A DNA stretch of 64,000 nt from Candidatus Bathyarchaeia archaeon (GTDB lineage Archaea; Thermoproteota; Bathyarchaeia; Bathyarchaeales; Bathycorpusculaceae). The stretch spans positions 507,365-571,364 of the forward strand of contig CP166960.1 of NCBI GenBank assembly GCA_041447175.1. The letters are read 5' to 3'. Position 1 is the first letter of the stretch, and every line of letters begins with the position of its first letter. Positions 17,437 through 25,438 of this stretch are shown one piece after another. Under the pieces are notes generated by a model. It made no database searches. It saw nothing but the letters and a program-made list of their open reading frames with translations, and was not told the origin of the DNA. The translations under genes and the position numbers were made by a program.

Positions 17437-18441
17437 GTGTCGATGCCTATGGCTCAAGTTTCCGCAGAAGCAATATGGAACGCAACCCCTCCGCACCTGC
17501 AGCAGCTACTGGATTCGGGTAAGCTGGTTGCAGAGCACAAAAAAATCCGTTTCTACGCCCCAAGCTTCACCTACTACAAAACCTCCAGTTTCTGCGGCTC
17601 CAGCAAGGAATTCCCCACAATATCCGTCACTGGCGTCGGGTGCGCTTTGAACTGTAAACATTGCGGCGGAAAAGTCCTCCAAACTATGCATGCCGCTGAC
17701 ACACCCGAAAAGTTGCTGGCGTTATGTGAGGAACTGAAGCAGGATGGAGCAGTGGGGGTGCTGGTTAGCGGGGGATGCTTGCCTGATGGTTCAGTCCCAC
17801 TTGGCCGCTTTATGCCTGCTTTGGCGCAGATAAAGCGGGATTTGGCTTTGACGGTTTTTGTGCACACAGGTATCCTTAACGCAGAAGCCGCACGGCAACT
17901 CAAGCAAGCGGGCGTGGATGCTGCGTTAATCGACGTTATAGGCAGTGACCAGACAATTCAGGAAATCTACAACCTGAACGTTTCCGTGGGGCAGTATGAG
18001 GCTTCCCTAAAAGCCTTACACGACGCCGAAATTCCCTTTGTGCCCCACGTAGTTGCAGGTTTGCATCATGGCGAACTTAAAGGTGAATACACGGCGCTCA
18101 AAACGATTTTGCCCTACCACCCCGCAGCCGTCGTGGTCATCAGCTTTATGCCCATTCACGGCACTGCCATGGCAAAAACCACGCCTCCAAAACCCCTCGA
18201 CATAGCCCGAACGGTTGCAACTGCACGGGTCATGTTTCCGCAGACGCCTCTGGTTCTGGGCTGCGTGCGTCCTAAAGGCAGACACCGCACTGAAACGGAT
18301 GTGTTGGCGTTGAAGGCTGGCGCGGATGGCGTGGCGTTTCCCAGCGAATCCGCCATCAGCTACGCGGAGAAAGCAAGTTTTGAAGTTGGCTTTTCAAGGT
18401 TTTGCTGTGCCCAAATCTACCGCGATTTGGCAGGCAAATAA
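17437..18441 (+). CDS. radical SAM protein, biotin synthase-related (COG2516-like)
   Basis: The cluster motif is GVGCALNCKHCGG (C-x3-C-x2-C). The rest has TIM-barrel strands GVLVSGGCLPDGSVPL, LTVFVHTGILNAEAARQL, ALIDVIGSD and FVPHVVAGLHHGEL. The family is related to biotin and lipoyl synthases; the archaeal LipS proteins that make lipoate fall near this group. Assignment to lipoate synthesis is possible but not shown, since no lipoyl partner gene is nearby. The 3' end overlaps the convergent DUF998 gene by 25 bases. Confidence 0.8.
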   Translation: MSMPMAQVSAEAIWNATPPHLQQLLDSGKLVAEHKKIRFYAPSFTYYKTSSFCGSSKEFPTISVTGVGCALNCKHCGGKVLQTMHAADTPEKLLALCEELKQDGAVGVLVSGGCLPDGSVPLGRFMPALAQIKRDLALTVFVHTGILNAEAARQLKQAGVDAALIDVIGSDQTIQEIYNLNVSVGQYEASLKALHDAEIPFVPHVVAGLHHGELKGEYTALKTILPYHPAAVVVISFMPIHGTAMAKTTPPKPLDIARTVATARVMFPQTPLVLGCVRPKGRHRTETDVLALKAGADGVAFPSESAISYAEKASFEVGFSRFCCAQIYRDLAGK

Positions 18442-19028
18442 CTCGGGGTTTCTGGTTTTTTGAGCATCTGCCAACTCAAAACTATCACCCAGATTGACCC
18501 TGCCAAGCCTGAAGTGAATTCGGGTATGGCAACGTGTGGCACGTAATTTAGGGTTAGCTGTAGCACCCAAACTGCAGCTGCAAACAACCCTAACCCCAAA
18601 GTGAAGAGGCTGAGTTTGCGTTTGCCTTCCATCCAGAATGCGCCCACAAACGTGAGCATGGAGATGGGCAAGAACACGAACAGCATGACTGAGACAATGT
18701 AGTGGGTTGGATGAAAGTTCTCGTTGAAAATGCCGATGCAGACAAGCGCGATGCACGCCACCGCAAGAAGCACTGAGGCGGCTTTGCCCACCACGTTTTT
18801 GCCCATGTAGCGGAACATGCCTGCCGCAAAGACCACAAACAGGATTCCGCCAACGATTAAGCCTATGTTGAAGACTGGTGCGGTTATGCCGCTTTGTACG
18901 CCCAAATCGCTAAGTGCATTGTCGGTCCAGCTGAACTGCTTCCATGAGCCGATTGCCACCATGATACATGCGTAAGTGAAAAAGGGTGAAATCATTCCTG
19001 CAGCTGCTGAGATGTCTGTTTTCCTCAT
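18417..19028 (-). CDS. DUF998 membrane protein
   Basis: Six membrane helices are visible, beginning ISAAAGMISPFFTYACIMVA. The DUF998 features FSWTDNALSDLGVQ after helix 1 and GIFNENFHPTHYIVSVMLF are present. The family function is unknown. The ATG at 19028 is preferred since a longer frame (to 19136) would overlap the DUF763 gene and add only basic, unmatched sequence. It overlaps the convergent radical SAM gene by 25 bases. Confidence 0.85.
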   Translation of the reverse strand: MRKTDISAAAGMISPFFTYACIMVAIGSWKQFSWTDNALSDLGVQSGITAPVFNIGLIVGGILFVVFAAGMFRYMGKNVVGKAASVLLAVACIALVCIGIFNENFHPTHYIVSVMLFVFLPISMLTFVGAFWMEGKRKLSLFTLGLGLFAAAVWVLQLTLNYVPHVAIPEFTSGLAGSIWVIVLSWQMLKKPETPSYLPAKSR

Positions 19029-19062
19029 TCTCCGAACCCAGTGAGAATCTGTCTGTTCGTGT

Positions 19063-20196
19063 TTATGAGGTTTTTGCGTCCAGCGGCACATATCTGCGCA
19101 GTCCCTGCAACGCGCGCGTTTTTTCTTTGTCGCCAACTTTGGCTGCCTGCACCGCTTCCTGCAAAATCTGGATGGATTGGTCGTAGGATTGGCGGTTTAC
19201 GGGGTAGGGCACGCCGTCTTTTCCGCCGTAAGCAAAGCTGTATTTGACGGGGTCATGCCAACTGGGTTTCTCTCCGTAGACTAACTCGGCGATGAGGGCT
19301 AAGCCCCTGACGGTTGCAGGTCCAACCCCCTTCACAGCAAGCAGTTCCTCGTAGTCAGTGGGTTTCTTGTCATACGCTTCTGCCAAGGCGTCCCAGTTGA
19401 TGTTTCGGGGCATATCTAAAAAGGCAATTTGAAGTCGCGGGGTTTCTGGGAGCCACTGGCTAAGAAGCTGCTGCTGCTTATCCTTTGGCAGCGTGGCGTC
19501 TTGGGCGAGGCGTTTGAGTTTTTGAGTGGGTTCTTGGGCTAAATCCACGGAGGCTTTGCGGCTGGCTTCACTTTGCCGTGCAGTCATGTCAAGCACAACT
19601 GGGTGACGTGTGTCACAGACGATGGCGCTGTGAGGCTCCACGACGAAGCAGCGAGTTTGGTCACTCTGCCAATGGTATCGGCGCGCAGTTTTGCCCTGCG
19701 TGCTCATGCCTTGCTGGACCACTGCCCACTTGCCGTTCTCAGCCACAAAAAACGCGTGATGATACAGCTGGTAGCCTGCTTGGATGGCGGTGTTGTCCAC
19801 TTTCGCCGTCATTTTGCTGGTGTACGTGAGGTTTTCGGTTTGGTCTTCGGAGAAGCCAAATTTGCCTGAGGCTTCTTGTATATCACTTGGGGTTTTGCGT
19901 GAGGTTTTGCCTTTTCCGCCACAAACCACTACGCCATGCTCTTTGGCGGTGAGGGCGGTTTTCAGAACTCCCGTGACGACGGTTGTTACGCCGCTGCTGT
20001 GCCAATCGTAACCCAAAACGCAGCCCAAAGCCTGAAACCAGTAGGGGTCGCTTATGCGTTCCAAAAACTTGTCTGTGCCGTACTCATCAACTATGATGGC
20101 GGTGATTTCTTTGGCGAGGCTACGCATTCTGCCCGTTAACCATGCGGGGGCTTTTCCGCCGTGAAGAGGCAAACTTGCATAACCCGTTCGCTGCAT
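19063..20196 (-). CDS. DUF763 protein
   Basis: The product begins QRTGYASLPLHGGKAPAWL, the usual DUF763 start, and contains the domain signatures DPYWFQALGCVLGYDWHSSG, GVVVCGGKGKTSRKTP, MSTQGKTARRYHWQS and a C-terminal helix-hairpin-helix region (LLAVKGVGPATVRGLALIAE). The HhH end points to DNA binding, and the family is mostly archaeal and thermophile-linked with no proven role. ATG 20196 is preferred; an in-frame start exists at 20208. Confidence 0.88.
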   Translation of the reverse strand: MQRTGYASLPLHGGKAPAWLTGRMRSLAKEITAIIVDEYGTDKFLERISDPYWFQALGCVLGYDWHSSGVTTVVTGVLKTALTAKEHGVVVCGGKGKTSRKTPSDIQEASGKFGFSEDQTENLTYTSKMTAKVDNTAIQAGYQLYHHAFFVAENGKWAVVQQGMSTQGKTARRYHWQSDQTRCFVVEPHSAIVCDTRHPVVLDMTARQSEASRKASVDLAQEPTQKLKRLAQDATLPKDKQQQLLSQWLPETPRLQIAFLDMPRNINWDALAEAYDKKPTDYEELLAVKGVGPATVRGLALIAELVYGEKPSWHDPVKYSFAYGGKDGVPYPVNRQSYDQSIQILQEAVQAAKVGDKEKTRALQGLRRYVPLDAKTS

Positions 20197-20308
20197 CAGC
20201 GTCCACATGACTTGAAGGAAACGCGGCTTATTTCAGCATTATTGACATGTCTGACGCGATTTCCGCCGTTTTCCCGATTCCACGGTTTAACTGCGGACGT
20301 TGACGAGG

Positions 20309-20358
20309 AGACCCCTCTATAGGTTCTGCATAGATATGTTATTAGGCTCCAAATAGGT
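20309..20358 (+). repeat. 50-bp dispersed repeat, copy A
   Basis: The 50 bases match the complement of 58637-58686 at 48 positions by direct comparison, with the two differences side by side. It begins AGACCCCTCTATAGGTTC. It lies in the 228-base gap before the gene at 20438, where a promoter or leader would be, and has no coding frame of its own. It may be a small mobile repeat, a shared promoter/leader or an RNA gene part. Confidence 0.8.
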
Positions 20359-20437
20359 TCGCAGCTTGAATGTTTTCTGTTTTATATTCGCCGCTTTCAA
20401 GAGAGGGGATATATGTTTTTTTGCTTATTCTTTACTT

Positions 20438-21034
20438 ATGAAGCGTAGCCGTGACGAGAAAACGTTGGAGCGTATTTACGAGCGCGATAAACAGTCAGGT
20501 GCCTTCATAATCAGCGTCGCTATCGAAAAGTACCCTGACATCTTTAACGAGTTAGACTCGGCGCCTTGGCGAAGACGTGACCTTGACCACGACTTGCGTG
20601 TCTTTTTGGAGGAATCTTCCTCTGACATTCCTCTGCGTTACGATATCACGCTGCAGTTCAATGTTTCGCAGGAGAAGCAGGATGTGGAAAAAGAAGACCG
20701 TATAAGAACTGGGTTGCGGACGTATTTCTCGTTTGTGCGCAACTCGCTGCAGCGGGACATCCGTCTCTCTTACCAGAAAAGTGCCCTCTACGGGTTGGGT
20801 TCCTTTTTGTTGCTGTTCACGTCGTATTCGCTTCAAGCACGCGTTTTAGGCAACCTTTTCCTCACAACTTTGGTGGATGTTATAAGTATTGGCGGCTGGG
20901 TTTTTCTGTGGGAAGCCATTTCCACGTTTGCTTTTAAAAGTCGAGAATCCCGCGAAATGTACCGCCAGTATAAGCGGTTAACTGTGGCTCCTGTGCGTTT
21001 CTACTATTATGGTCATGAGCCTGACTCTGCATAA
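20438..21034 (+). CDS. unrecognised membrane protein
   Basis: Residues 1-105 are charged and soluble (KRSRDEKTLERIYERDKQSG; DRIRTGLRTYFSFVRNSL). Two adjacent helices follow (SALYGLGSFLLLFTSYSL and LFLTTLVDVISIGGWVFLW), and a C-terminal cytosolic tail ends in EPDSA. No family is recognised. ATG 20438 is preferred over an in-frame ATG at 20366 that would add an unusual Cys/Phe-rich segment. The 50-bp repeat lies 80 bases upstream. Confidence 0.65.
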   Translation: MKRSRDEKTLERIYERDKQSGAFIISVAIEKYPDIFNELDSAPWRRRDLDHDLRVFLEESSSDIPLRYDITLQFNVSQEKQDVEKEDRIRTGLRTYFSFVRNSLQRDIRLSYQKSALYGLGSFLLLFTSYSLQARVLGNLFLTTLVDVISIGGWVFLWEAISTFAFKSRESREMYRQYKRLTVAPVRFYYYGHEPDSA

Positions 21035-21083
21035 AAATCATAAAAAATGCGGGTAGAACATGCAAAACTTTCTTTTTCAGGAG

Positions 21084-21200
21084 CTATATTAATATATTCT
21101 GTTCACCAAGCTATGGTTAAAAGTAGAGTTGGGAATCTACCTTCTGGTTTCCTCAACACTTTAGGCTATAAGGCTGGGCTCTGAAGGAGCCATCTTCAGG
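21084..21200 (+). promoter_or_regulatory. promoter and structured 5' leader of the OB-fold gene
   Basis: A TATA element CTATATTAATATATT lies at 21084-21098, so a transcript would start near 21115 and have a leader of about 160 bases. The leader can form GTAGA (21123-21127) with TCTAC (21136-21140), and two exclusive stems: GGCTC (21177-21181) with GAGCC (21187-21191), or CTGAAG (21181-21186) with CTTCAG (21194-21199). Exclusive stems are typical of RNA switches, but no known class is recognised. Confidence 0.4.
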
Positions 21201-21274
21201 CACTCATAACAATCAACCAGACTAGACACCCTAAACTCAACCCGTAACAAACAAAACGTGGAGGTGAAAAAGGA

Positions 21275-21916
21275 TTGAGGCGTAAAAAAGCAGAGGGCGA
21301 ATACTTGGCGTTCCTCACGGTGAAATATGACGTTCATCCGGACATGCTCTTCTGTGCATTGCTCGCAGCAGGAGAGATGGGAAAAGCCAAATGCGGCGAA
21401 CTTGAAGTAGAATGCCGCGGAGAAATCGACGATAAAATTTACTTTTTAATCAGGGAAGGCGACCAAGTGGTTTCACAGTTCCCCGTCGCCGTGGACTTTT
21501 TGGAAAAACAAAAAAACCCCATAAGGAACTTCATGGAGACAGATTTGGTTCAGAGCTTCCGACCTGAACAACCTTCAGGCAAGTTTTACAGCCAAATTGA
21601 AGACCTCAAGGTTGGCGCAACTCACGTTAACCTTAAAGCCGAAGTTCTAAAGGTTACCGAACCCACCCTCGTCAACACACAATACGGCAACCGCATCCGC
21701 ATGGCAAAAGCGCTCCTAAAAGACTCCACAGGCGAAATCAACCTTTGTCTATGGCGCGACCAAGTTGAAACGGTATCCAAAGGCGACCACATTGAACTGG
21801 AAAACGCATCCGTAACCAAATTCCGAGGTACAAAACAGCTCACGACTGGCAACAAAGGCATCCTAAAAGTCGTCGACCCAGAAACCCCAAACAACCCCGT
21901 TCTTGAAGAACCATAA
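21275..21916 (+). CDS. RPA-like OB-fold single-strand DNA-binding protein
   Basis: An OB fold spans about residues 105-200: KFYSQIEDLKVGATHVNLKA, a strand TLVNTQYGNRIRMAKALL, LKDSTGEINLCLWRDQ and a closing KGDHIELENASVTKFRG. This is the pattern of archaeal RPA-related proteins that bind single-stranded DNA. The first 100 residues form a separate, unrecognised domain (YLAFLTVKYDVHPDMLFCA). It starts at TTG after a GGAGGTG ribosome site. No partner gene is adjacent, so it may act alone as a short RPA. Confidence 0.8.
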   Translation: MRRKKAEGEYLAFLTVKYDVHPDMLFCALLAAGEMGKAKCGELEVECRGEIDDKIYFLIREGDQVVSQFPVAVDFLEKQKNPIRNFMETDLVQSFRPEQPSGKFYSQIEDLKVGATHVNLKAEVLKVTEPTLVNTQYGNRIRMAKALLKDSTGEINLCLWRDQVETVSKGDHIELENASVTKFRGTKQLTTGNKGILKVVDPETPNNPVLEEP

Positions 21917-21986
21917 GCAGACCAGCGGAGTACTTCTCCGCATCAATGCTGCACGCTTATTAAAGAGCGCCTGCAAGTATTTCTAG

Positions 21987-22181
21987 GTGAACGTTTTGCC
22001 TTCTTTTAAATGCGCAGATATAGGCATGAAATGCGGTTTTGAAGCCTCAGCGCCCACCAAAGAGGAACTTATGAAACAAATTTCCATCCACGCCGCATCC
22101 GTTCATGACATAAAAACTATTTCTCCTGAACTTAAAGAAAAAATCCAAAACGCCATCCGAGAAGAACCCGCAACTCATTAA
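21987..22181 (+). CDS. DUF1059 small protein
   Basis: The product has the whole family pattern in 64 residues: SFKCADIGMKCGFEA, KEELMKQISIHAASVHDI and a C-terminal acidic end. The two Cys and two His could bind metal. Function is not known for this widespread family. The start is GTG at 21987. Confidence 0.85.
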   Translation: MNVLPSFKCADIGMKCGFEASAPTKEELMKQISIHAASVHDIKTISPELKEKIQNAIREEPATH

Positions 22182-22219
22182 CAACCCCGCAAACCTTCTT
22201 CTCCCTCTCTTTTTCTTTG

Positions 22220-23461
22220 TTAAAAAAGCACCTGAAGCACCGAATCAATTCTCCGAAGCGCATCAATAGCCGCATCCAACTCGGCTTTACCTAACGCCTT
22301 TTTACGTTTGAACTCTACAAGCAAGGCAACCGTCGCGTAAACTGCGTCAAAGGCTGATTTCGCGTCTAAATCGTTGTTCATGTGTTTCTCGAACGTGGGC
22401 AGCAGGTTTTGAACCGCCTTCTTCGCCTGATTAGTGGAGGGGGCATTTGCTGTTTGGTTGTTTTGGAGTTCTCTTATCAGTGCTTGGCAGTTGTCAAGTT
22501 TACGGCTGCTTTCGGCAAGTGCCTCCCAAGTGAAGTTTAGCTTCTTACGGTAGGCGCCATAAATTAGGAAGAAACGTACTGCCGCGCCGTAGTAGTCTTT
22601 AGCAACTAACTCATCCAGATAAAGCACGTTGCCTTGGCTTTTAGACATCTTTTTTCCGTCAACATATAAATGCCCACCGTGCAGCCAAAACCGCGCAAAC
22701 GGCTCTCCTGAAGCCGCCTCGGCCACGGCAAGCGTGTAGTCGTGGTGCCGCACAAGATTATCCACTCCGCCACACGCGATGTCGATGCTAAACCCCAAAT
22801 GCTTCGTAACCATGGCGGCGTCCTGCACATTCCAAGCGGGTCTGCCCCTGCCCAGTTCGGTATCCCAACAAACCCTCTCATGCGCATGACAGCCACGCCA
22901 CAACACAAAATCCCCCAAATGCCACGGCATACCTGGATACGTGTCCAAATGGAAACGGTGCCTTGTTTTGGGCCACTTTTTCATGTCCAGGCGTGCAAGT
23001 TTACCAAACCCCTCAAACTTGAGGGGGTCAAAATACACGTTGTGGGCGCCTCTGTAGGTGTACTTGTAGGCGACGCCTTTAGCTATCAAAGTCTGAATTA
23101 GTTTGACGGCTTGGTCCACGATGGTGGATGCCCGAACCGTAAACTGAGGACGTTTAATGCGTAGCTGCTCAAATTCCTCAAAAAAGATTTCTTCGTTGCG
23201 GCTGGTGAGCTCCTCTACCGTGATGTTGGCGATTTCTGCCCAGTTTATGGCTTTGTCTTCAATGTTTGTCAAGGTGATTAACCGTGTGACGCTGTAACCC
23301 AGATATTCAAGGTAACGTTGCAGGATGTCTTCGAAAAGAAAGGTGCGGTAGTTGCCGATGTGGGGACGCTGATACGTTGAGGGACCACAAGTGTACATCT
23401 TGACTTGTTTATTTTGTGCTAAGTGGAACGGCTCAATTTTCTGGGTTAACGAGTTGTACAA
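22220..23461 (-). CDS. cysteinyl-tRNA synthetase homologue with altered zinc site
   Basis: It is a class I synthetase of the CysRS group, with HIGN at residues 34-37 in place of HIGH and an intact KMSKS. The first zinc ligand is Cys25 (YTCGP). The second, Cys in the usual WHIECSAM segment, is Asp here (AWNVQDAAM). The HH-E-x-E motif is HHDYT, keeping His but losing the last Glu. So two of the four ligands that hold zinc and read cysteine are absent. Length 413 is below bacterial CysRS (about 460). It may use another substrate, as MshC-type paralogues do, or charge cysteine without this site. Confidence 0.85.
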   Translation of the reverse strand: MYNSLTQKIEPFHLAQNKQVKMYTCGPSTYQRPHIGNYRTFLFEDILQRYLEYLGYSVTRLITLTNIEDKAINWAEIANITVEELTSRNEEIFFEEFEQLRIKRPQFTVRASTIVDQAVKLIQTLIAKGVAYKYTYRGAHNVYFDPLKFEGFGKLARLDMKKWPKTRHRFHLDTYPGMPWHLGDFVLWRGCHAHERVCWDTELGRGRPAWNVQDAAMVTKHLGFSIDIACGGVDNLVRHHDYTLAVAEAASGEPFARFWLHGGHLYVDGKKMSKSQGNVLYLDELVAKDYYGAAVRFFLIYGAYRKKLNFTWEALAESSRKLDNCQALIRELQNNQTANAPSTNQAKKAVQNLLPTFEKHMNNDLDAKSAFDAVYATVALLVEFKRKKALGKAELDAAIDALRRIDSVLQVLF

Positions 23462-23494
23462 GTTAAGCAGTATTTCACATCCTCAAGCAAGCAT

Positions 23495-23972
23495 TTACGG
23501 GGCGGCTTTTTCTTCTAAGTTGAGTTTCTCCAACACCTGTTTGGCTTCCTCAACATGCTTCACTGGGTGGTACTGTGAATTAAAAACATGCCGCACAACA
23601 CCCCTGCTTGTCGATGATGTAGGTGACTCTGCCGGGGACGATGCCCATACTCGACGGCACCCCATACAACGCCCTAACCATGTTGCTTTCGTCGCTGAGC
23701 AGCAGAAACGGCAAACCATGATGCGACGCAAACGACTTATGGCTCTCCACGCTCTGCCCGCTGACCCCCAACACTTCTGCGTCTAACTCAGTGAAAACAT
23801 CGTAGCTGTCCCGAAAAGCGCAAGCTTCCTTGGTGCATCCGGCGGTTTCGTCTTTGGGGTAAAAGTAGAGCACCACATTCCTTTTGCCGAAAAACTCTGA
23901 AAGAGTCACATCGTCACCCATCTGGCTGGGCAAAGTGAAATCAGGAGCTTTATCTCCGACTTTAATTCCCAA
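23495..23972 (-). pseudogene. peroxiredoxin (Bcp/PrxQ type), one-base frameshift
   Basis: The first frame holds KVGDKAPDFTLPSQMGDD, the active site ETAGCTKEACAFRD with peroxidatic and second Cys five apart, and RVTYIIDKQG. At 23601-23604 a run of four C (G on the coding strand) shifts the frame to stop soon after. Removing one base restores VVRHVFNSQYHP and the normal C-terminal helix to 23495. It would reduce peroxides by the Bcp mechanism if whole. A run error in the assembly is as likely as a real lesion. The start is uncertain: a TTG at 23972 fits the family best. Confidence 0.85.
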
Positions 23973-24104
23973 AAAAACACCAATAATAAATGGAGAAAAA
24001 AAGCTATTATCTCTTTCTGCAAAAACATGCCGCTGTTGTGGTTGACCGTTTGCAGTCACACACCCTTAAATGCGCACTCTGTGTTAATTTTTCGGTGAAT
24101 TTAC

Positions 24105-24320
24105 ATGCAGTCCTTCAGTTTAAACGAGCGGCAAAGCAAGGAACTCTGCGACGAAATCGGAAAAATGCTTCTTAAACAACTGGATTCCCCCGAGGTAAGC
24201 GACAAAGTTTACGACGTAGTCTCTGACTTCATAGAGCAGAACGGTCTTGAAGCCGACGCTGAGGAGTTAGCCAAAAAGATTTCTTGGGCAGTTAAAGTCG
24301 AACTCGAAAAATCGCCATAG
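24105..24320 (+). CDS. 71-residue hypothetical acidic helical protein
   Basis: The sequence (NERQSKELCDEIGKMLLKQL; SDKVYDVVSDFIEQNGLEAD) is strongly amphipathic and acidic, like a small helical bundle. No family is recognised. The promoter lies upstream near 24090 with TTAATTTTT. Codon use is similar to neighbours. Confidence 0.6.
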   Translation: MQSFSLNERQSKELCDEIGKMLLKQLDSPEVSDKVYDVVSDFIEQNGLEADAEELAKKISWAVKVELEKSP

Positions 24321-24369
24321 CCGTTTATCAGGCTTTTTTGAGCGTAAAACAGGTTTACGGCTGCTGCCT

Positions 24370-24978
24370 CTATAAGTTCCATTTTTTTAAGAACGCCGAT
24401 GCCTCACTCTTTGCTCTGCCCCTGTTTTTCTGCAGTTCCCTCGCTAAGGCAACCACCTGCTTTTTTTCGCTAACTTTGTCGAAGAATTCAGAAATCGATT
24501 TTAAGGCTTCGGCTTGAACCAGCTCCTTGTGTTTATAGGTTGCCTTATCCAAATTCAGCAGCCTCGCAGTTACTGCATCCGCTAATTCTGGTTTTGCCCT
24601 AACGATTTTATTGGAAACGATGGCTACATGGCTGGCGGGGATTAATTCTTCTCCGTTCAGAAAGCGGTAGAAGGAACCAAAGCTTTGTTCGAACTTATTT
24701 TCTGCGTCAACCTTTGCCAAGTTGGCGAGTATGTGTATGGCTTGAAAAGTGAATGCGCTGTTTTTGGATTCCAGCATTTCTTTGAAGTAGTCCCATTTTG
24801 GGTAGAGCACTTCAGGATGGTCTTCGCTTAAGAGGTATACCACCTTAAAGCATTGGTATCTGCGTTCTCTGTCCGTGGAAACCATGCTTTCCAACAGCTC
24901 CGAAAGCAGTTTCTCGTCTTTGAGGGCGTTTTTTGCGGTTTGTTCTTGCTCAGGCGTCCTTTTCTCTAAATCCAGCAT
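24370..24978 (-). CDS. HEAT-like helical repeat protein
   Basis: The 202 residues form paired helices resembling HEAT/ARM repeats: ERRYQCFKVVYLLSEDHPEV, AFTFQAIHILANLAKVDAEN, AIVSNKIVRAKPELADAVTA. The C-terminus is basic. Such repeats bind proteins; the partner is not known. It is convergent with the 24105 gene. Confidence 0.65.
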   Translation of the reverse strand: MLDLEKRTPEQEQTAKNALKDEKLLSELLESMVSTDRERRYQCFKVVYLLSEDHPEVLYPKWDYFKEMLESKNSAFTFQAIHILANLAKVDAENKFEQSFGSFYRFLNGEELIPASHVAIVSNKIVRAKPELADAVTARLLNLDKATYKHKELVQAEALKSISEFFDKVSEKKQVVALARELQKNRGRAKSEASAFLKKWNL

Positions 24979-25146
24979 GGTCTGTTCTTTGCTGTTTGGG
25001 TTGATAACTCTTTCTTTTGCAAGTGACTTCGCGTTTTGTTTGACTTGAAAACGAAATCTTGTTTGTAACTTTGTTTAATGTACCGTACTTTGGGCAAGTT
25101 TTTTATTTGAATCGGACGTAATGTTTCGTGAGGAGCAATATTGTGT

Positions 25147-25407
25147 ATGAGTGAAGAAGGCGTGCTTGAAATTGGCACAGTGAAGCATTTCTTTCACAAA
25201 ATCAGCGTTGCACTAGTTGACCTCACGGCGCCTTTGGCAGTCGGAGACTGCATCCTATTCGCAGGACCAACCACAAACGTTCAGACAACTGTTAACGTTA
25301 TACAGGTTGAAAACACAAATATTCAACGCGCAGAAGCTGGACAAAGCGTTGGCTTAAAAATACCGCAGGCAGTTAAGCCGCAAGACGTAGTTTACAAGAA
25401 ACTGTAA
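25147..25407 (+). CDS. EF-Tu domain 2-like beta-barrel protein
   Basis: An 86-residue single domain with the translation factor domain 2 pattern: IGTVKHFFHKISVALVDL, PLAVGDCILF, and a closing AEAGQSVGLKIP and PQDVVYKKL. Stand-alone copies are known in archaea and their role is unknown. ATG 25147 is preferred over a TTG at 25141. A TTGTGAGG-like element precedes it weakly. Confidence 0.75.
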   Translation: MSEEGVLEIGTVKHFFHKISVALVDLTAPLAVGDCILFAGPTTNVQTTVNVIQVENTNIQRAEAGQSVGLKIPQAVKPQDVVYKKL

Positions 25408-25438
25408 ACCACACCTTGCGTCTTAAACGTCCCTACCG

